From contig ML679968.1 of assembly GCA_007922225.1 (NCBI GenBank), forward strand, positions 10,484,399-10,548,398: 64,000 nt of DNA, read 5' to 3'. How positions within the stretch are numbered: position 1 is the stretch's first letter; the number at the start of each line of letters is the position of its first letter. The notes beneath the pieces were generated by a model. It did not search any database. It saw only the letters and a list, made by a program, of their open reading frames with translations, and had not been told where the DNA came from. Shown here piece by piece: positions 13,390 through 25,627 of the stretch. The translations under genes were made by a program, and so were the position numbers. The stretch comes from Emydura subglobosa (lineage: Eukaryota; Chordata; Testudines; Chelidae).

Positions 13390-14530
13390 CCAGCTTCCAA
13401 TGATGCAGGAGCTGGACCAAATTCTTGAAAATGTAGCGAAAGCTATCAATGAGATTGCACCTGGGAAAGGAGCAAGCAACAATCAGATACTTCAGGAGCT
13501 CCTAATGACAGGAATGAGAAAGTTTGCGAGCGATATCCAAGCTCTTCTCTGTGCCTGCTGGGAAGAAAGCTACGTACAAAAGGCATTTGACATGGTTAGC
13601 AGGAATGGCATATATAAGATTCTCTTGAAAATTGACTGTCTACCGAAAGTGCTCTCCTTATTTAAGGAGTTCCATGAGTGAATGGTGGCAGCTATCCATC
13701 TGAAAATGAAACATCATCTGAGTTTAGCATTGATACTGGCATGAAGCAAGGCTGTGTCGTAGCACCTACGGACTTTGGAATCTTCTCTATTCTTCTAAAG
13801 TACAACTTTTGGAAATGATCAATTTAGCATACTGATTGAATCGAGGATGGATGGCAGCTTGTTTACTATCAGGCAATTTCAGAGCAAAAAATGTGTCACC
13901 CAGCTCACTATTCTGGATCTGCTCTTCGCAGATGATGCTGCATTCATCTCTAATTCAGTTGATTAATTGTATATCATGATGAATAAGTTCTTTTATGTAC
14001 ATATCAAGTTCAGCATGGTAATCAATATTAATAAAACAGTTGTCATGTCACAGGGCACTAACGTCCTACCTAAAATATACATCAATATGAAGCTCTGAAC
14101 AACATGGATCACTTCTGCTATCTTGGCTCAACTTTCACCAGCTTGCATAGCCTTGATACGGAAATTGATGTGAGAATCAGGAAAGCCTCTGTCACCTTTG
14201 GCAAACTTACCTTATGTCTCTGAACAAAAAGCTGCTAACCCTGAAAACAAAGGTATCCACTTATCAGCCTTCTGTCCTCAGTACCCTCCTTCATAGATAT
14301 GAAATCTGAGTCACGTATTCTAAGCAGGAGCAGAGATTGAACAGCGTCCATTTTAGCTGTTTCAGAATAATCCTTGGAGTGACTTGAGACCAACGGATCA
14401 CTAACAATGAGATCTTTGAGAGAACCAGCCTACAGTCTATGGAGACTATGCTGAATGCTCACAGACGTCTCTAGCTGGGACATATAGCGTGCAAGCCTCA
14501 AGATTGTTTGCTAAAGGTTGTACTCTACGG
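13390..14530 (+). pseudogene. LINE reverse-transcriptase domain remnant
   Basis: The longest surviving frame (13,400-13,681) carries the segment before the RT fingers followed at once by the first palm motif (KAFDMVSRNG, containing the first catalytic Asp). In relatives about 90-100 residues with the finger motifs lie between these two parts, so an internal deletion near 13,577 is inferred. Then come TGMKQGCVVAPT near 13,735, the FADD catalytic box at 13,925-13,936 and the thumb-like CYLGSTFTSL stretch from about 14,116. Several frameshifts and stops are present. The two aspartates of FADD are still intact. Confidence 0.8.
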
Positions 14531-14830
14531 CCAACTCAAGAGCTACCTGCAATGCAGAGAAAGGCCAAAGCTCTGATACAGTGACAAGGTCAAGCAGGGT
14601 CTCAAGAAATTCAGCATTTCCACTGACAACTAGGAGACCCCTGACCACAACCACTCTGCCTGTAGAAGATGGGTCAAGGCTGGTGTAGTTATCGCATAGA
14701 GACATCAGAGGGTCCAGACTAAAGCCTGAAGGTGAGCCAGGAAACAGAGTGTGCTTCAACCTCCATCTGGCAGATGGACCTGTAGCCACCATAGGAAGGT
14801 CGGCCACTCACGCATTAGGCTCTCCTGTTT

Positions 14831-15819
14831 CCTTTCATCTGTCATGATGTTGTATAGCCATATATAATAATCTGCTCCACTTCCAAGGCATGAGGATCAG
14901 GTACTATGCTGCTCAGTTGGGTACCTCCACTAGTGTAAAATATATCTGAAGAGATATTTGCCATACTGCAGGTAGCTATTGCATCCACTTCCTACTAAAT
15001 ATTGTCTCTAGGGTTTTTTTTTTTTCAATTTTTACAAAATATAAACAGCTCAGATACAAATCACTATAGTTGCTTCAGAGAATTTTGTTGAAAAGGACAA
15101 ATCTGGAATTATCCATCTAGTTTTTTATATGTCCCCCCCACTCCAGGTCTATCAGGCACTTTCTGTCTCTACATCAACAACAATATTTCCTTGAATTAGC
15201 TTTACTTTGTGGGTTTTGTATTGCTTACTGTTTACTAGAAGGAACACTGAGTTGAGACTCTCTGCCAGCTTGTGATTCCATTTGTACACAGGACATTAGA
15301 TGATTTGTTGGCTGATATTCTCTAGTGACAGATGGGTCATGTAAATTTGTGTCTCCACTATACTTTTCTGGATAAGGATTTATCTAACACAAGCCGTTTC
15401 TGCAGCCTTAAGCTTTAGAGACTGACTATATATTTTTTCTGAGCTGTATTAAATTTTCACTGATACAAGTTCTTTTAAATTTAGGAGAATTGCCCCATAA
15501 TACAAATTTAACTAGCTGCAGTGGTACATGAAGTTTGTAATTTATGTTCTTGCTATCCATACAGTCATTAAGTGTGGGACTTTAAATCATCTTGATTGCA
15601 TCTGTAGACTCTTGCAAAAAATGAAGGCAACGTTAAAAATGACTATTGTGTGATACTAAAATTAAGATGTTAACTTGCAGCTGCAGCAAGTGGAACCTGT
15701 TAATGTTTTTTCACTCAGTGACTGAATGAGCGCAGTGCTATCTTGGCTAAAATGTGCTCATTGCTTCAGGAAGAAGTTGAAATGCAGAAAGATGGATATT
15801 GGGAGTAAGCAAGGAAGGT
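14831..15819. other. Unique DNA, no feature seen
   Basis: Only short homopolymers are visible, such as the T run near 15,012-15,025. No gene or nameable repeat. Confidence 0.45.
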
Positions 15820-17030
15820 GTGATTCACAAAGGGGGCTTAGGCGCTGGAACACTCCACTGTGCAGCCCCTTACCTTTAGGCACTCCACTACCTAGTGGAA
15901 TTCAAAAACCTGAGTTAGGTGCCTAGGCTCCCTATACTATTCATGAGGAGAGTTAGGTGCCTAAAAGAGGGATTCATAAAAGCTAGCACACTGAGCTGCC
16001 TACACTACCAAGTAGGAAATGCTGAGGAAAGGGGGTGGGGTCTAACCCCACACCTCAAAGTTAGTTAATAGTCTAAATTCAGGCTGGAGGGAGGTGCCTA
16101 TCTCCACTCAGGATTCATGACTGTGAACCCTCTCCTGGAGATAGACACCTAAACAAGGTCAGTCCTTTCTCAAGGAAAAACAGAGGATGAGGTGACTCCC
16201 CATAATCTTTAGCCTAGGGGTCAGGGCACTCACTCAGGATTCAAGGGACTCCAGTCCAATTCCTTCCGCTGGCTGATGTGGTTTCCCAGCTCCCCGCAGT
16301 GTGCCTTAACTACTGTGCTGTGGGGTACACAGGCACAGGGCTTTTTTAATCTCCCCTGTTAAAGGTGTTCAACTGTGTATAAATAATGTAATATTCATTA
16401 GGACAGCCCATTGATTAGGGCACTCAGTCAGGAGATAGGAAACCCAGATTCCAGTTCCCTTCCTCCAGTGAATATATAATTTATAAAAGCTGAACAGGAG
16501 AGCTGGAAAGAAAATTCCACCTAGCCCAGTGGTTATGGAACTCACCTTGGTGGTGGGGATAGAGACATTCAAATTCTTGACCCACATCAGGTAGAGAGGG
16601 AGAAATTGAACTCAGATCTCCCATGTACTCTAACACATGGGCTGGGCTAACGGGTTATAAGGAGGGCTTCTTTTTCTGCCATTTACTGTGGGCTTAGGCA
16701 TGCTCTGGCAGGCGAAACAGGAGAGGGGATGCCTCATTTGTGACTCCTACTAGGGTGTAGGTGTGAGTTAGGTGCTGAGCCTCTGCATGGTGTCAGGACT
16801 GATGCAGCTGAATGTATGCCCAGCTGCCACACTTAGACACCCTAGAGACTCTAATGGCGGAAACTTTGGCACCTCAGGGACTTTAGGCATCTACACAGTT
16901 AGGTAGCAGGTGAGGTTTTTTTGGTTTTTTTGTTCTGAATGCCTGTGGTTCCTAAATGTTGGACTTAGGTACCTAAAGTGGCAGTTAGGCACCTGGAATC
17001 CCACTCGGAGTCTTCACAGAGAAAGCTAAG
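15820..17030. repeat. Complex repeat with tRNA-like modules
   Basis: A 1.2-kb region with many recurrences of 'ttaggtgccta' and, between 16,205 and 16,665, four modules that resemble tRNA-derived SINE heads. Three are on the plus strand (about 16,210-16,265, 16,403-16,460 and 16,520-16,580), each with an A-box-like 'ggttagggcactca' type stretch and a B-box-like 'agtccaattcc' type stretch about 30 bp later. The fourth is on the minus strand (16,607-16,665). Further single or paired modules are at 36,875-37,010 and 62,040-62,125. The parent family is unknown to me. Confidence 0.55.
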
Positions 17031-17221
17031 AAAAACTTTTGTAATGCAAAGTCTTTATTGTGCAAATGAAAAATATTTTGATGCTGGTAACAAAATACAG
17101 TGAACAGCTGACCTATTTTTTAAAATGTCATGTTTATTCTCAGGAGGAAAAAATATAGAGACAAAAAGTTTGCCTTGTTTTGTTCTGTTGTATGGTCTTC
17201 AATGGACTATATGGGCTACAT

Positions 17222-18290
17222 ATGGTAACATAGCCCAATCCCAATCTAACATTAAACACTGTTAAACAAGGTTTGGGGTCTGGTATTCAGAGACTGCTTA
17301 GAACCAAGGCAAACAAATTATTCAAATCCTTTTAACCTTTTATTAAAGATACACTGCAGAAAGAAAAAAACCAGTTAAAATCTTTGAAATGTAAAGTATT
17401 AAATAAGACTTTTATTTAAACAACATTCCCTTTCACTGGAGAGATTTTTTAAAAGAAAAAAACTACTTGTTATTTGATAGCCTCAGGTGTTGCCAAAGAT
17501 GGTAATAACTGTCCTTTAGGGGAAAAGAGAAGAAGTTAGCTGAGATGGGCTGGAGTTGTTGTTGTTGTTGTCATTAAAATCAGTTTTAGAAGGAAAAGTT
17601 CCCTTATCTGACAATCTCTTAGGTGGCATCAAAGATAATAACAGTCCTTTTTGGAAAAGAGAGAGGACACCAGCTGAGATGGGCCAGAGCTGTTGATGCT
17701 GCTGTTTTTGTTGAATTCCAATCCTGTTTCATCTCAGGTGTTGGTTGGAATTCCGCTGGTGCTGACAGGAGTCATCTGGATTCCTCTCCCTGATCTGGTT
17801 TGGTCAGGACACCTTTCAGGATCAGGATGATGAAGGCCCAAGGTCCCAGAAAATGGCAGTTGGCAGCCATGATGGTAAACTCTCTCCAGTAGCCTCTGTC
17901 TGTTCTTTCATTTTATTTCTTTTTTTGTTCTTTTGTACTTTCCCCACAAAATCACTTTCTTTTAAGGAGCCAAAGAGAGAGTGATAGGTGGAATAGCCCG
18001 CCCCTCATTATTTTGTCCACCAATTAGGCCTAATAGCTGACATACCAATATTGGCTTAGTAAATTCCAGTTCCAAATCTCTTGTTTTTAACAAGCATAAT
18101 TTCAACACAGTCCTTGAATCATATTAATTTGGCCTTTTTGTTTAGACTAATTTAGTTATTCTTTCTCCCTTTTGTACGTTTTCCCATCAACAGTTGTTAT
18201 AGGTTACTGTAACATCTTATGAAATGTTACATACTTTTTTTTTTTTAGCTGAGATCACAATTTGAGTAAATTTGTAGGTCCCATTGTTTT
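17222..18290 (-). mobile_element. Solo LTR-like repeat, copy B
   Basis: Second copy of the element at 471-1,394, same orientation. Minus-strand poly(A) signal AATAAA is at plus-strand 17,339-17,344. It is longer than copy A because a segment of about 134 bp is duplicated in tandem (17,446-17,580 and 17,581-17,714): 'tgagatgggc' occurs at 17,541 and again at 17,675. The outer end near 18,290 is truncated compared with copy A. No coding sequence is attached. Confidence 0.6.
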
Positions 18291-18799
18291 CTATTAGGAA
18301 ACCAGGTGATTGGCTCAAGACCTCCTAGATAATATAAAGCAAATGGTGGAAAACACTGGATAAAACAGCTTCATTCTTAAAGCAAACACCTTTTGAAGAC
18401 TGAAATACTGGGACAGAGCCTCAGTAGCTGTGCATCGATATAGCTGCACTGAAAATAATGAAGCTCTGCTAAATCACACCAACTAAGGTTCTACCCGATC
18501 ACATTTCTTATTCAAACCAACTGACCTATTATTGAAGAAAGTTTCCTTAAATAAAAGTGAATGGAAAGGCAAGAGATTAGTAGAATCCAAGAAGTAATTG
18601 AAATGACCATTGGTTAACAGAAAAAATCATGGCCATTTTATAAATGCGAGCCCATGTCAACTATAAAGTGGGATTTCCTGAATGAGGTGGAAGAATATAT
18701 TTAACTGAATATTTTTTCTATTTTCCAAGGAGATAGAAGAGTTTTCTATATTGACACTCTGATACTGTAATGATGACTGCACTATTTAAAAAAAAATAG

Positions 18800-20870
18800 A
18801 CGCATAGACTGATAGAGTTTAAGGTCAAAAGGGACCATCATGATCATCTAGTCTGACCTCTTGAACACTACAGGCCACAGAACCTCACTCACCCACTCCT
18901 GTAATAGACCCCTAACCTGTGGATGAATTACTGAAGTCTAAATCCACTTCAAGTTACAGAGAATCCACAATTTACACTGTTTTAAACCTGCAAGTGATCA
19001 ATGCTCTATGCTGCAATGGAAAATGAAAACCCCCAAGGTCTCTGTTACTCTGACCAGGAGGACAATTCCCTCCTGACCCCAAAAACAGTGATCAGTTAGA
19101 CCCCGGATATGTAGGAAAGACCCAGTAGTCAGACACCTGCAAAAGAAATCTCTGTAGTAACTCAGAGCCCTCCCCATCTCATGTCCCATCTTCAGCCATT
19201 GGATATATTTGGTGCTAGCAGTCACAGGTCGGCAACATGCCATTTTAGGCAGTCTCATCATACCATCTCCTCCATAAACTTATCAAGCTCAGTCTTGAAG
19301 CCAATTAGATTTTTTTACCCCACTGGTCCCCTTGGAAGGCTGTTCCCAAACTTCACTCCTCTGATGGCTAGAAAGCTTTGTCTAATTTCAAGCCTAAACC
19401 TGTTGATGGCCACTTTATATCTGTTTATTCTTGTTTCCACATTGGTGCTTAACTTAAATAACTCTTCACCCTCCAGTGTATTTATCACTCTGATGTATTT
19501 ATAGAGAAAAATCATATCTCCCCTCAGCCTTCTTTTGGTTAGACTAAACAAGACAAGCTCTGAGTCTCCTCTCAGAAGGTAGGTTTTCCATTCCTTGGAT
19601 CATACTAGTAGCCTTTCTCTGTACCAGTTCCTGTTTAAATTCATATTTATTAAACATGGAAGACCAGAATTACACACAGTATTCCAGATGAGGTCTCACC
19701 AGTGCCTTTTTATAATGGATTAACAATTATCCCTGTCTCTATTGGAAATACCTCACCTGATCTATACTAGGACTGCATTAGCCTTTTTCATGGCTGTATC
19801 ACATTGGCAGCTTATAGTCATCCTGTGATCAGCTAATACACCCAGGTGTTTCTCCTCCTCTGTTGCTTCCAAGTGATATGTCCCATCTTCTAGTAAAAAT
19901 TCTTGTTGTTAGTTCCTAAATGGATAACCTTTCATTTTGCACTATTAAATTTCATCCCATTTCCATTACTCCATCTTGCAAGCTCATTCAGACAATCTTG
20001 TATAATATTCTGGTCCACCACTGTGTTGGAAATACCTCCCAACTTTCTGTCATCTGCAAATATTATTAGTACACTCCCACTTTTTATGCTAAGGTCACAA
20101 TAAAAATGTTAAATAAGAATTGTCCCAGTGCCAATTCCTGAGGAACTCCATTAGTAACCTCCTCCTAGCCTGACAAAATACCTTTCAATATGAACCAGTT
20201 ATGTATCCACCTTTCAATTCTCATATTAATCCCCATCTTCTCCAATGTAATTAATAATTTCTCATGTGGAACTGTATAAAATGCCTTATTAAAATCCAGA
20301 TAGATTAAATCTACTGCATTTTCTTTGTCTAAAAAATCAGTTATCTTCTCAAAGAAGATCATGTTGGTCTGGCACAATATACCTTTTGCAAAACTATGTT
20401 TTATTTTATCCCAATTACCATCTACCACTCTATCCTTAACTACTTTCTCTTTCAAAATTTGTTCCAAGACGTTGCAAAAAATTGAGGCCAAGCTAATAGG
20501 CCTGTAGTTTCCTTGAATATTCTTTTTCCTTTTTCTTAAAAATAGGAACTATATTAGCAATTAGGAACTATATTAGCAATAGGGTATGAACCCTGAATTT
20601 ACAGATTCATTAAAAATCCTTGCTACTGGGCTTGCAATTTCATGTGCCAGTTCCTTTAATATCCTTGGATGGAAATTATCCAGACCCCCAATTTAGTCCC
20701 ATTAAGTTGTTTGAGTTTGACTTCCACCTCGGATCTGGAAATTTCTACCTCTATATCCTTATTCCTGTTAGAGTCCCTGCCACTACCACTAAGCTCTTCA
20801 TTAGATTTATTAAAAACTGAGGCAAAATATTTGTTTAGGCATTGGACCATGTCTAGATTAAATAGAATAG
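18800..20870 (-). mobile_element. CR1 LINE, 5'-truncated, about 2.1 kb
   Basis: Longest CR1 of the window. Its 3' end is at 18,800 ('ggtcaaaagggaccatcat') and it runs leftward in sense through the 3' untranslated part into ORF2. Three coding stretches on the minus strand are readable: the C-terminal part (19,315-19,551, with LTKRRLRGDMI), the central RT part (20,165-20,491, with LIYLDFNKAF and TVPHEKLL) and the N-terminal side of the RT (20,656-20,901, with LNKYFASVF). Stops and frameshifts occur between them. The 5' half of the element, including the endonuclease, is absent. Confidence 0.92.
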
Positions 20871-20901
20871 AATAGACAAGACTGGGACACTCAGAAATCA
20901 C
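20165..20901 (-). pseudogene. CR1 ORF2 reverse-transcriptase remnant
   Basis: Two open stretches belong to the CR1 polyprotein. The one at 20,656-20,901 contains LNKYFASVF, found just before the RT domain of CR1 elements, followed by an acidic linker. The one at 20,165-20,491 contains LDFNKAFYTVPHEKLL; the family motif is LDFSKAFDTVPH, so the catalytic Asp after KAF has become Tyr. That change alone should abolish activity. The frame is then lost, and the FADD region near 20,050-20,110 is degenerate. It is a retrotransposon relic, not a host gene. Confidence 0.85.
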
Positions 20902-21289
20902 AGGAAAGTCTGGACTGCATATTACAAGGAAAAGCTTGAAAACACTATCATCAAATCATCCTTTGTTAGTAGAGGAAACAGAATGGTGGTGATATCTCCA
21001 GTGAAGTTGAGGAGCACCTTTAAAAGGAAAACACATCTATTTTGGGTCACCAGTTGTATCTCAAAAAAATTGGGAAAATTCCGGAGTAAAATAAGTAATT
21101 CAAACTAATGCTTTTCAGAACATATATAAATCCATTAGTGTGGTATGAAGTTTTGGATGGTTAAGACAACATAGATTAGTCTTAATTTAATTATATTACA
21201 TCTGCAATTTAATGTATGTTGCAATAATTCTTAGTAACTAAGCAACTCCCTCCATCCTTATGAAACTAGACACAGACACAAGTGCTTGC

Positions 21290-21779
21290 CAAAGTCAAAA
21301 GACTGAATCAAATCTAGACAAACTAGAGAAAGTCCAGAGAAGAGCAACAAAAATGACTAAAGGTCTAGAAAACATGACCTATGAGGGAAGATTGAAAAAA
21401 TTGGGTTTCTTTAGCCTGTAGAAGAGAAGACTGAAGGGGGACATGATAACAGTTTTCAAGTACACAAAGGGTTGTTACAAGAAGGGATAACAATTGTTTT
21501 CCTTATCCTTTGAGAATCGGACAAGAAAAATGGGCTTAAAATGCAGCTTGGGCAGTTTAGGTTGGACTTTAGAAAAAACTTCCTAATTATCATTGTAGTT
21601 AAGAACTGGAATAAATTGCCTATTGTGGAAGATCCATCAGTGGAGATTTTTAAGAACAGGTTAGACAAACACTTGACAGGCAAGATCTAAATAATATTTA
21701 GTCCTGCTCTGAGTTTAGGGGACTGGACTAGAAGACTTCCCGAGGTCCCTTCCAGTCCTATAGTTCTATGATTCTATGA
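21290..21779 (+). mobile_element. CR1 LINE 3' end, sense
   Basis: Sense-strand CR1 C-terminus and 3' untranslated part. Coding similarity is seen as LEKVQRRATKMT from about 21,325, then RRLKGDMITVFKY, followed by 'aacttcctaattatcattg' and the terminal 'gttctatgattctatga' at 21,762-21,779, the typical CR1 3' microsatellite-like tail. It is in opposite orientation to the CR1 ending near 20,870, so the two 3' ends point away from each other. Confidence 0.92.
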
Positions 21780-23099
21780 CATCTATGTCCTTTTGTGGAT
21801 CCCACCCCTATTGACCATGTGGTGAGGAGGAATTTGATATTCCCTTTCAGCCTTGTGGAAATTACTACGCAATAACAATATAGTCTGTGGCTACATTATC
21901 TTTTTTAGAGAGCACCCCCCAGACAAGGATCACCTTTTAAGAGGGGAGGGCTCCTGGAATCAGGCAATAGGAACTCACAGGGCCTACCTTTGCAGTAGAG
22001 ATACAGGGCTTTTTGCACAAGTGAGTTCAGTAAAACTACTCATGAGTTTAAAGTGGAGAACATCCCTAAGTGCCTTACTAAACTGGCTAAAGAACACCTA
22101 GACTATTAAAATTGTTCAGTTACTGAGGATAACTCATTGCCTTCCATACTATATTCTGAGGGCATGGCTAGATTTTCAAATTTTCCATTTTTCCATCTTC
22201 CATTTAGGCAGCTAAATGAAGTGTCCACATTTGTGGAAGTGATCATTACACAGGAACGCCCATTGTTCCAAAAACAGGTTCAGGGAAGACTTGTTGCAAC
22301 TGTACACACACAGAGAAAAACTAAATATTAATTATTTCACATGACTTAAGAAGATGAGCATCATAAAAAATTCTACTTTCTGATTCAGAAAAAAAGTTCT
22401 GATACATATTGTACTGTAGATTATTTTGTTTTGAGTTGTTCTAAATGAGCTAATACAGCTAAGTATGCATTGTTTACATTGATTGTTTTCATTCTTTATA
22501 ACCAAAAATTAGTTTGCTGGCTCATTAGCGAGTCATTCTTTAAGTTCCTTTTGCTAAACTTTTTATTGGAGAAAAAATAAAGAAAAAATGAAATTAACAG
22601 AAAAAATAAGAATTGAAAAATGTACAAGAATTTAAGAAATAAGAGAAACAAAAGATGAAGAAGCTGTTTCACATGTAACTAAGATGTTACTAACCGGCAT
22701 TTACATTCTAGTTAGGGTCCAGTTTTGCAACCTGTATTCAAATTGATATTCAAGTGGTCCAATCAAGGTTAACATGAATAAGCATTGAGGAGACTGTACT
22801 ATTTAATAAATATACTGACCTTGTCACCTTAAAAAGTCAGTCCTCAGAAGGTTCCTCAAAAGTATATTATTTTGGCACCATGTGTTGTTTTGTTTATGGA
22901 TGTAGGTGTAAGATGTGGGCAGAATCTACATCAAATTAATTATTCCTTCAGAGAAAGAATAAAACAGAATTGACTTTACTTGTAACAAAAGAATTGCGTC
23001 ACAGATGACATTAAGCATTTCTTCAGAAGTTACCTGCTAGTGGTAAGCACATTTTAGAACATTATTTCGTAACTTCCAATAATATTGCAGGAGGTAAAT
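21780..23099. other. Unique DNA, no feature seen
   Basis: No gene or nameable repeat, only AT-rich stretches such as 22,540-22,650. Confidence 0.45.
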
Positions 23100-23315
23100 A
23101 TATATACACATGCATTCATTTTTTGGGTAAGAAACTGAAACACTGATTTTATACTCCTTATTCGGGGGGGATGGGGACTCCTATTGACTATTTTAGGACT
23201 GAGAACAGAAAAGTTAAATGATTTACATGTAGATGCACATTAACAGAGGCAATGACAGAGTTTTGATTCCTAATCCTGAATTCCTTGTTCTCAGTACTAT
23301 GCACAGTCCTCTGAC
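23100..23315 (-). mobile_element. Possible MIR fragment, antisense
   Basis: Degenerate antisense MIR pattern: 'gggtaagaaactgaaacac', an insertion, then 'aagttaaatgatttacatg', 'ggcaatgacagagttttga' and 'aatcctgaattccttgttct'. Weaker than the other MIRs. Confidence 0.5.
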
Positions 23316-25627
23316 AAACTGCCTTTCTAAAAGACTGTTAACAGTATAAACTGCTACGAATTTGAAATAATTTCACCTAATTTTACTCACATTAAATAAA
23401 AAATTAGAAAAAAGGAATAATAAAAAAAAAAAAGATGACTGAAATCCACTTATCAGCCTGAATCTACTAACTTGTATTCAAGATGAGTTGCACTAGTTGT
23501 AATTCCTTTTAGATCAATAGTATTCTCTGTGTCAATTAGTACAACTCATCTTGGGTAAGGATGGCAAATCTGGGCCTTTTATTTCTATGATAGTCATGAA
23601 CAATGATTACAGACTCATCCAGGAAGTGCCACATTCATAGACATAGCCCAGAGTGAGAAGATCAAAAGTGGCTTTAATCTCTCCCGATTCTGGGAAGGTA
23701 GGGGCCTGGCTTCCAGAGTAACACAGGTACACCAGAGAGCTGCTTAAAATGACGCTAGCCTCCTGGCTGCTGTCTATGTTCAGCTCTCTAGTCTGGAGTT
23801 GTCAGGAATCTCTGTAGCACTATGAATTACAGCCTTACGCCCAGCACACCTCCTACACTTAGTAGTGAGATGGTAGGGTAGTTTATAGCTATTTTGAATA
23901 ACACCTGTGCTAAATGAATTATCTTCTCATCAGCTCTTATGGCTGGTGTATGATAAAACAGTGGTGTAGGGGGCTGTAACAGGAGCAAAACATCTCTTTC
24001 AGTCTTTATGCAAGCATGTAAAATTCCCATTGACTGCAAAAGGACTTCTCCAAGAGTGATTAGCCAGATTCTGCTCTGTGTTTGAGCAGTTTTGCACTGC
24101 TCAGGCAGCACAAAACTGCTCTAAAGCCAGTTTACTAGACTCTGAAAGTTCTCCGTAAGCGTAGCATAATTCTTGGATGACAAAGATATACACACTGTAA
24201 GATGTCCCATGCCACCCCTCTTCCAAGTCACCATGCAGGTGGGTGAGGGCAAGGGAAAAGAGGATTTTTCTGATCTTCTCTTATACCACAGAGATTCCTG
24301 GCTACAACACGAAACATCTGCTGTAAATTAGCCAGCCACTATTCTAATATGCACTGGGGACAAGCCCAGCACTCCGACTATCTCAAGATCAGTTTTTCTC
24401 CTTCCTTCTGAGGTGCACTCAGAGCTCCTCAGCTGCAACACAAGATCTGGGTGTTCATCTTGCAATGACAGAATGAATGAGCCCTATAAGATGTCTTTTG
24501 TCTCAATAAACATTGGACTTCCTTTGATGCTGATGGCAATTATGCACATGCATCAAAAAGAAAGTATCTCCCTATGAAGGAAGATGAAGTTGTATTCTGT
24601 GCATTGAAAGGGTGTCAAAAGGTCTTGTGAGTTAGGGAAGAATGAACGGTTCAGTCCGGGAACAATGTAAAATGGAACTTTTACCATCGTGTTTATATAT
24701 AACTATACCAGCTCTGTGATTTCATAGACTTCATTCAGAGAACTGAAATCTTGGATTATTCTTTAATGCTCTATGGTGTTTTTTATTTATCTGATTTTTC
24801 GTTTATTTAATCAAAGAAAATCTATGGTTAAAATACAAAGAAAGCTTTTCTTTTTTACTGTACACCAGACAAAAGGAGCAGGCAAGCAGTTCATTAAATA
24901 TTGATGAGACTGGTATTTCACTTTGAAGCTAGTGCCAAAGTGAAAAAGTACTTATTGCAGAAGCAACTGTCTCCTTCATCATAAGTTGCCACCTATATGG
25001 TTTATTTTCCTAATGACTTTGTTGATAATAAAGAAGATGTACAGAAAAGCTTAGAGCATTGCAGCTTAGTTAAATTAATTACAATATTGACATGTACCCA
25101 TTTAAAAGGCCAAATTATGCAATGAAACATGCAATTCTTTAGACAATTTATAAAACACACTCCTGACTTATTTACTTAACTTAATGAACACACTTTATCA
25201 TGTAATTATATATTTATTGGCTTTTGAAATATGTATCATGTGAATGTTATTACAGAAATTTCAAAAGAAATATTACGTAGGTAGAAAACAAAATGTAATG
25301 CACCATGCACATTTATGACACTGTACAAATACAAATAATATACTTTCAGTAATCTTCAAAGCCTATAGCTATTTATCTAATTAGAACCATTAACAGCTAT
25401 GAAACTATATTTTAGGTCTGATTCTGCAAATACTTGTGCATGTATTTGCCCAGTTTCAGTTCTGAAACTTTCAGTGATTAAGGAGAGTTAAAAATATTTG
25501 AGTTGTATTAAGTCTGTTTTACTCTGATGGGAAAAGTCCATAGGGCTATGCAGCAACATTTTAAAATCCATATTCAAAGTTTTTCTTCTCCCATTCAGTG
25601 AACTACAAAATGCTATCCAAACCAGCA
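23316..25627. other. Unique DNA, no gene seen
   Basis: No recognisable gene. A short inverted pair, 'caagatgagttgcactag' at 23,479-23,496 and 'tagtacaactcatcttg' at 23,537-23,553, is visible. Ancient-repeat-like phrases occur near 24,020-24,075 and 25,415-25,480. Confidence 0.45.

Larger units (their letters stand above)
11405..14830 (+). mobile_element. Decayed APE-type non-LTR retrotransposon (LINE)
   Basis: An old LINE with both enzyme domains still traceable across frames. The 5' untranslated part runs to about 12,050. The apurinic endonuclease begins with a WNVHTM motif (12,063-12,080), followed by a SETRLSE stretch near 12,175 and the GDFNAHMG motif (12,446-12,469). The reverse transcriptase shows KAFDMV near 13,580, TGMKQGC near 13,735, the catalytic FADD box (13,925-13,936) and a CYLGSTF stretch near 14,116. 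The region after about 14,540 matches the C-terminal end and tail. The clade (L2-, RTE- or related) is not resolved. Confidence 0.85.

Noticed and set aside
16205..16590. Functional tRNA genes
   Set aside because: The modules have only approximate A- and B-box words and no complete cloverleaf; they are better explained as SINE-type repeats.
471..18290. The two LTR-like copies as the 5' and 3' LTRs of one large element
   Set aside because: The interval holds unrelated old LINEs in both states of decay, the copies are much diverged, and no gag or pol sequence of a matching orientation lies between them.
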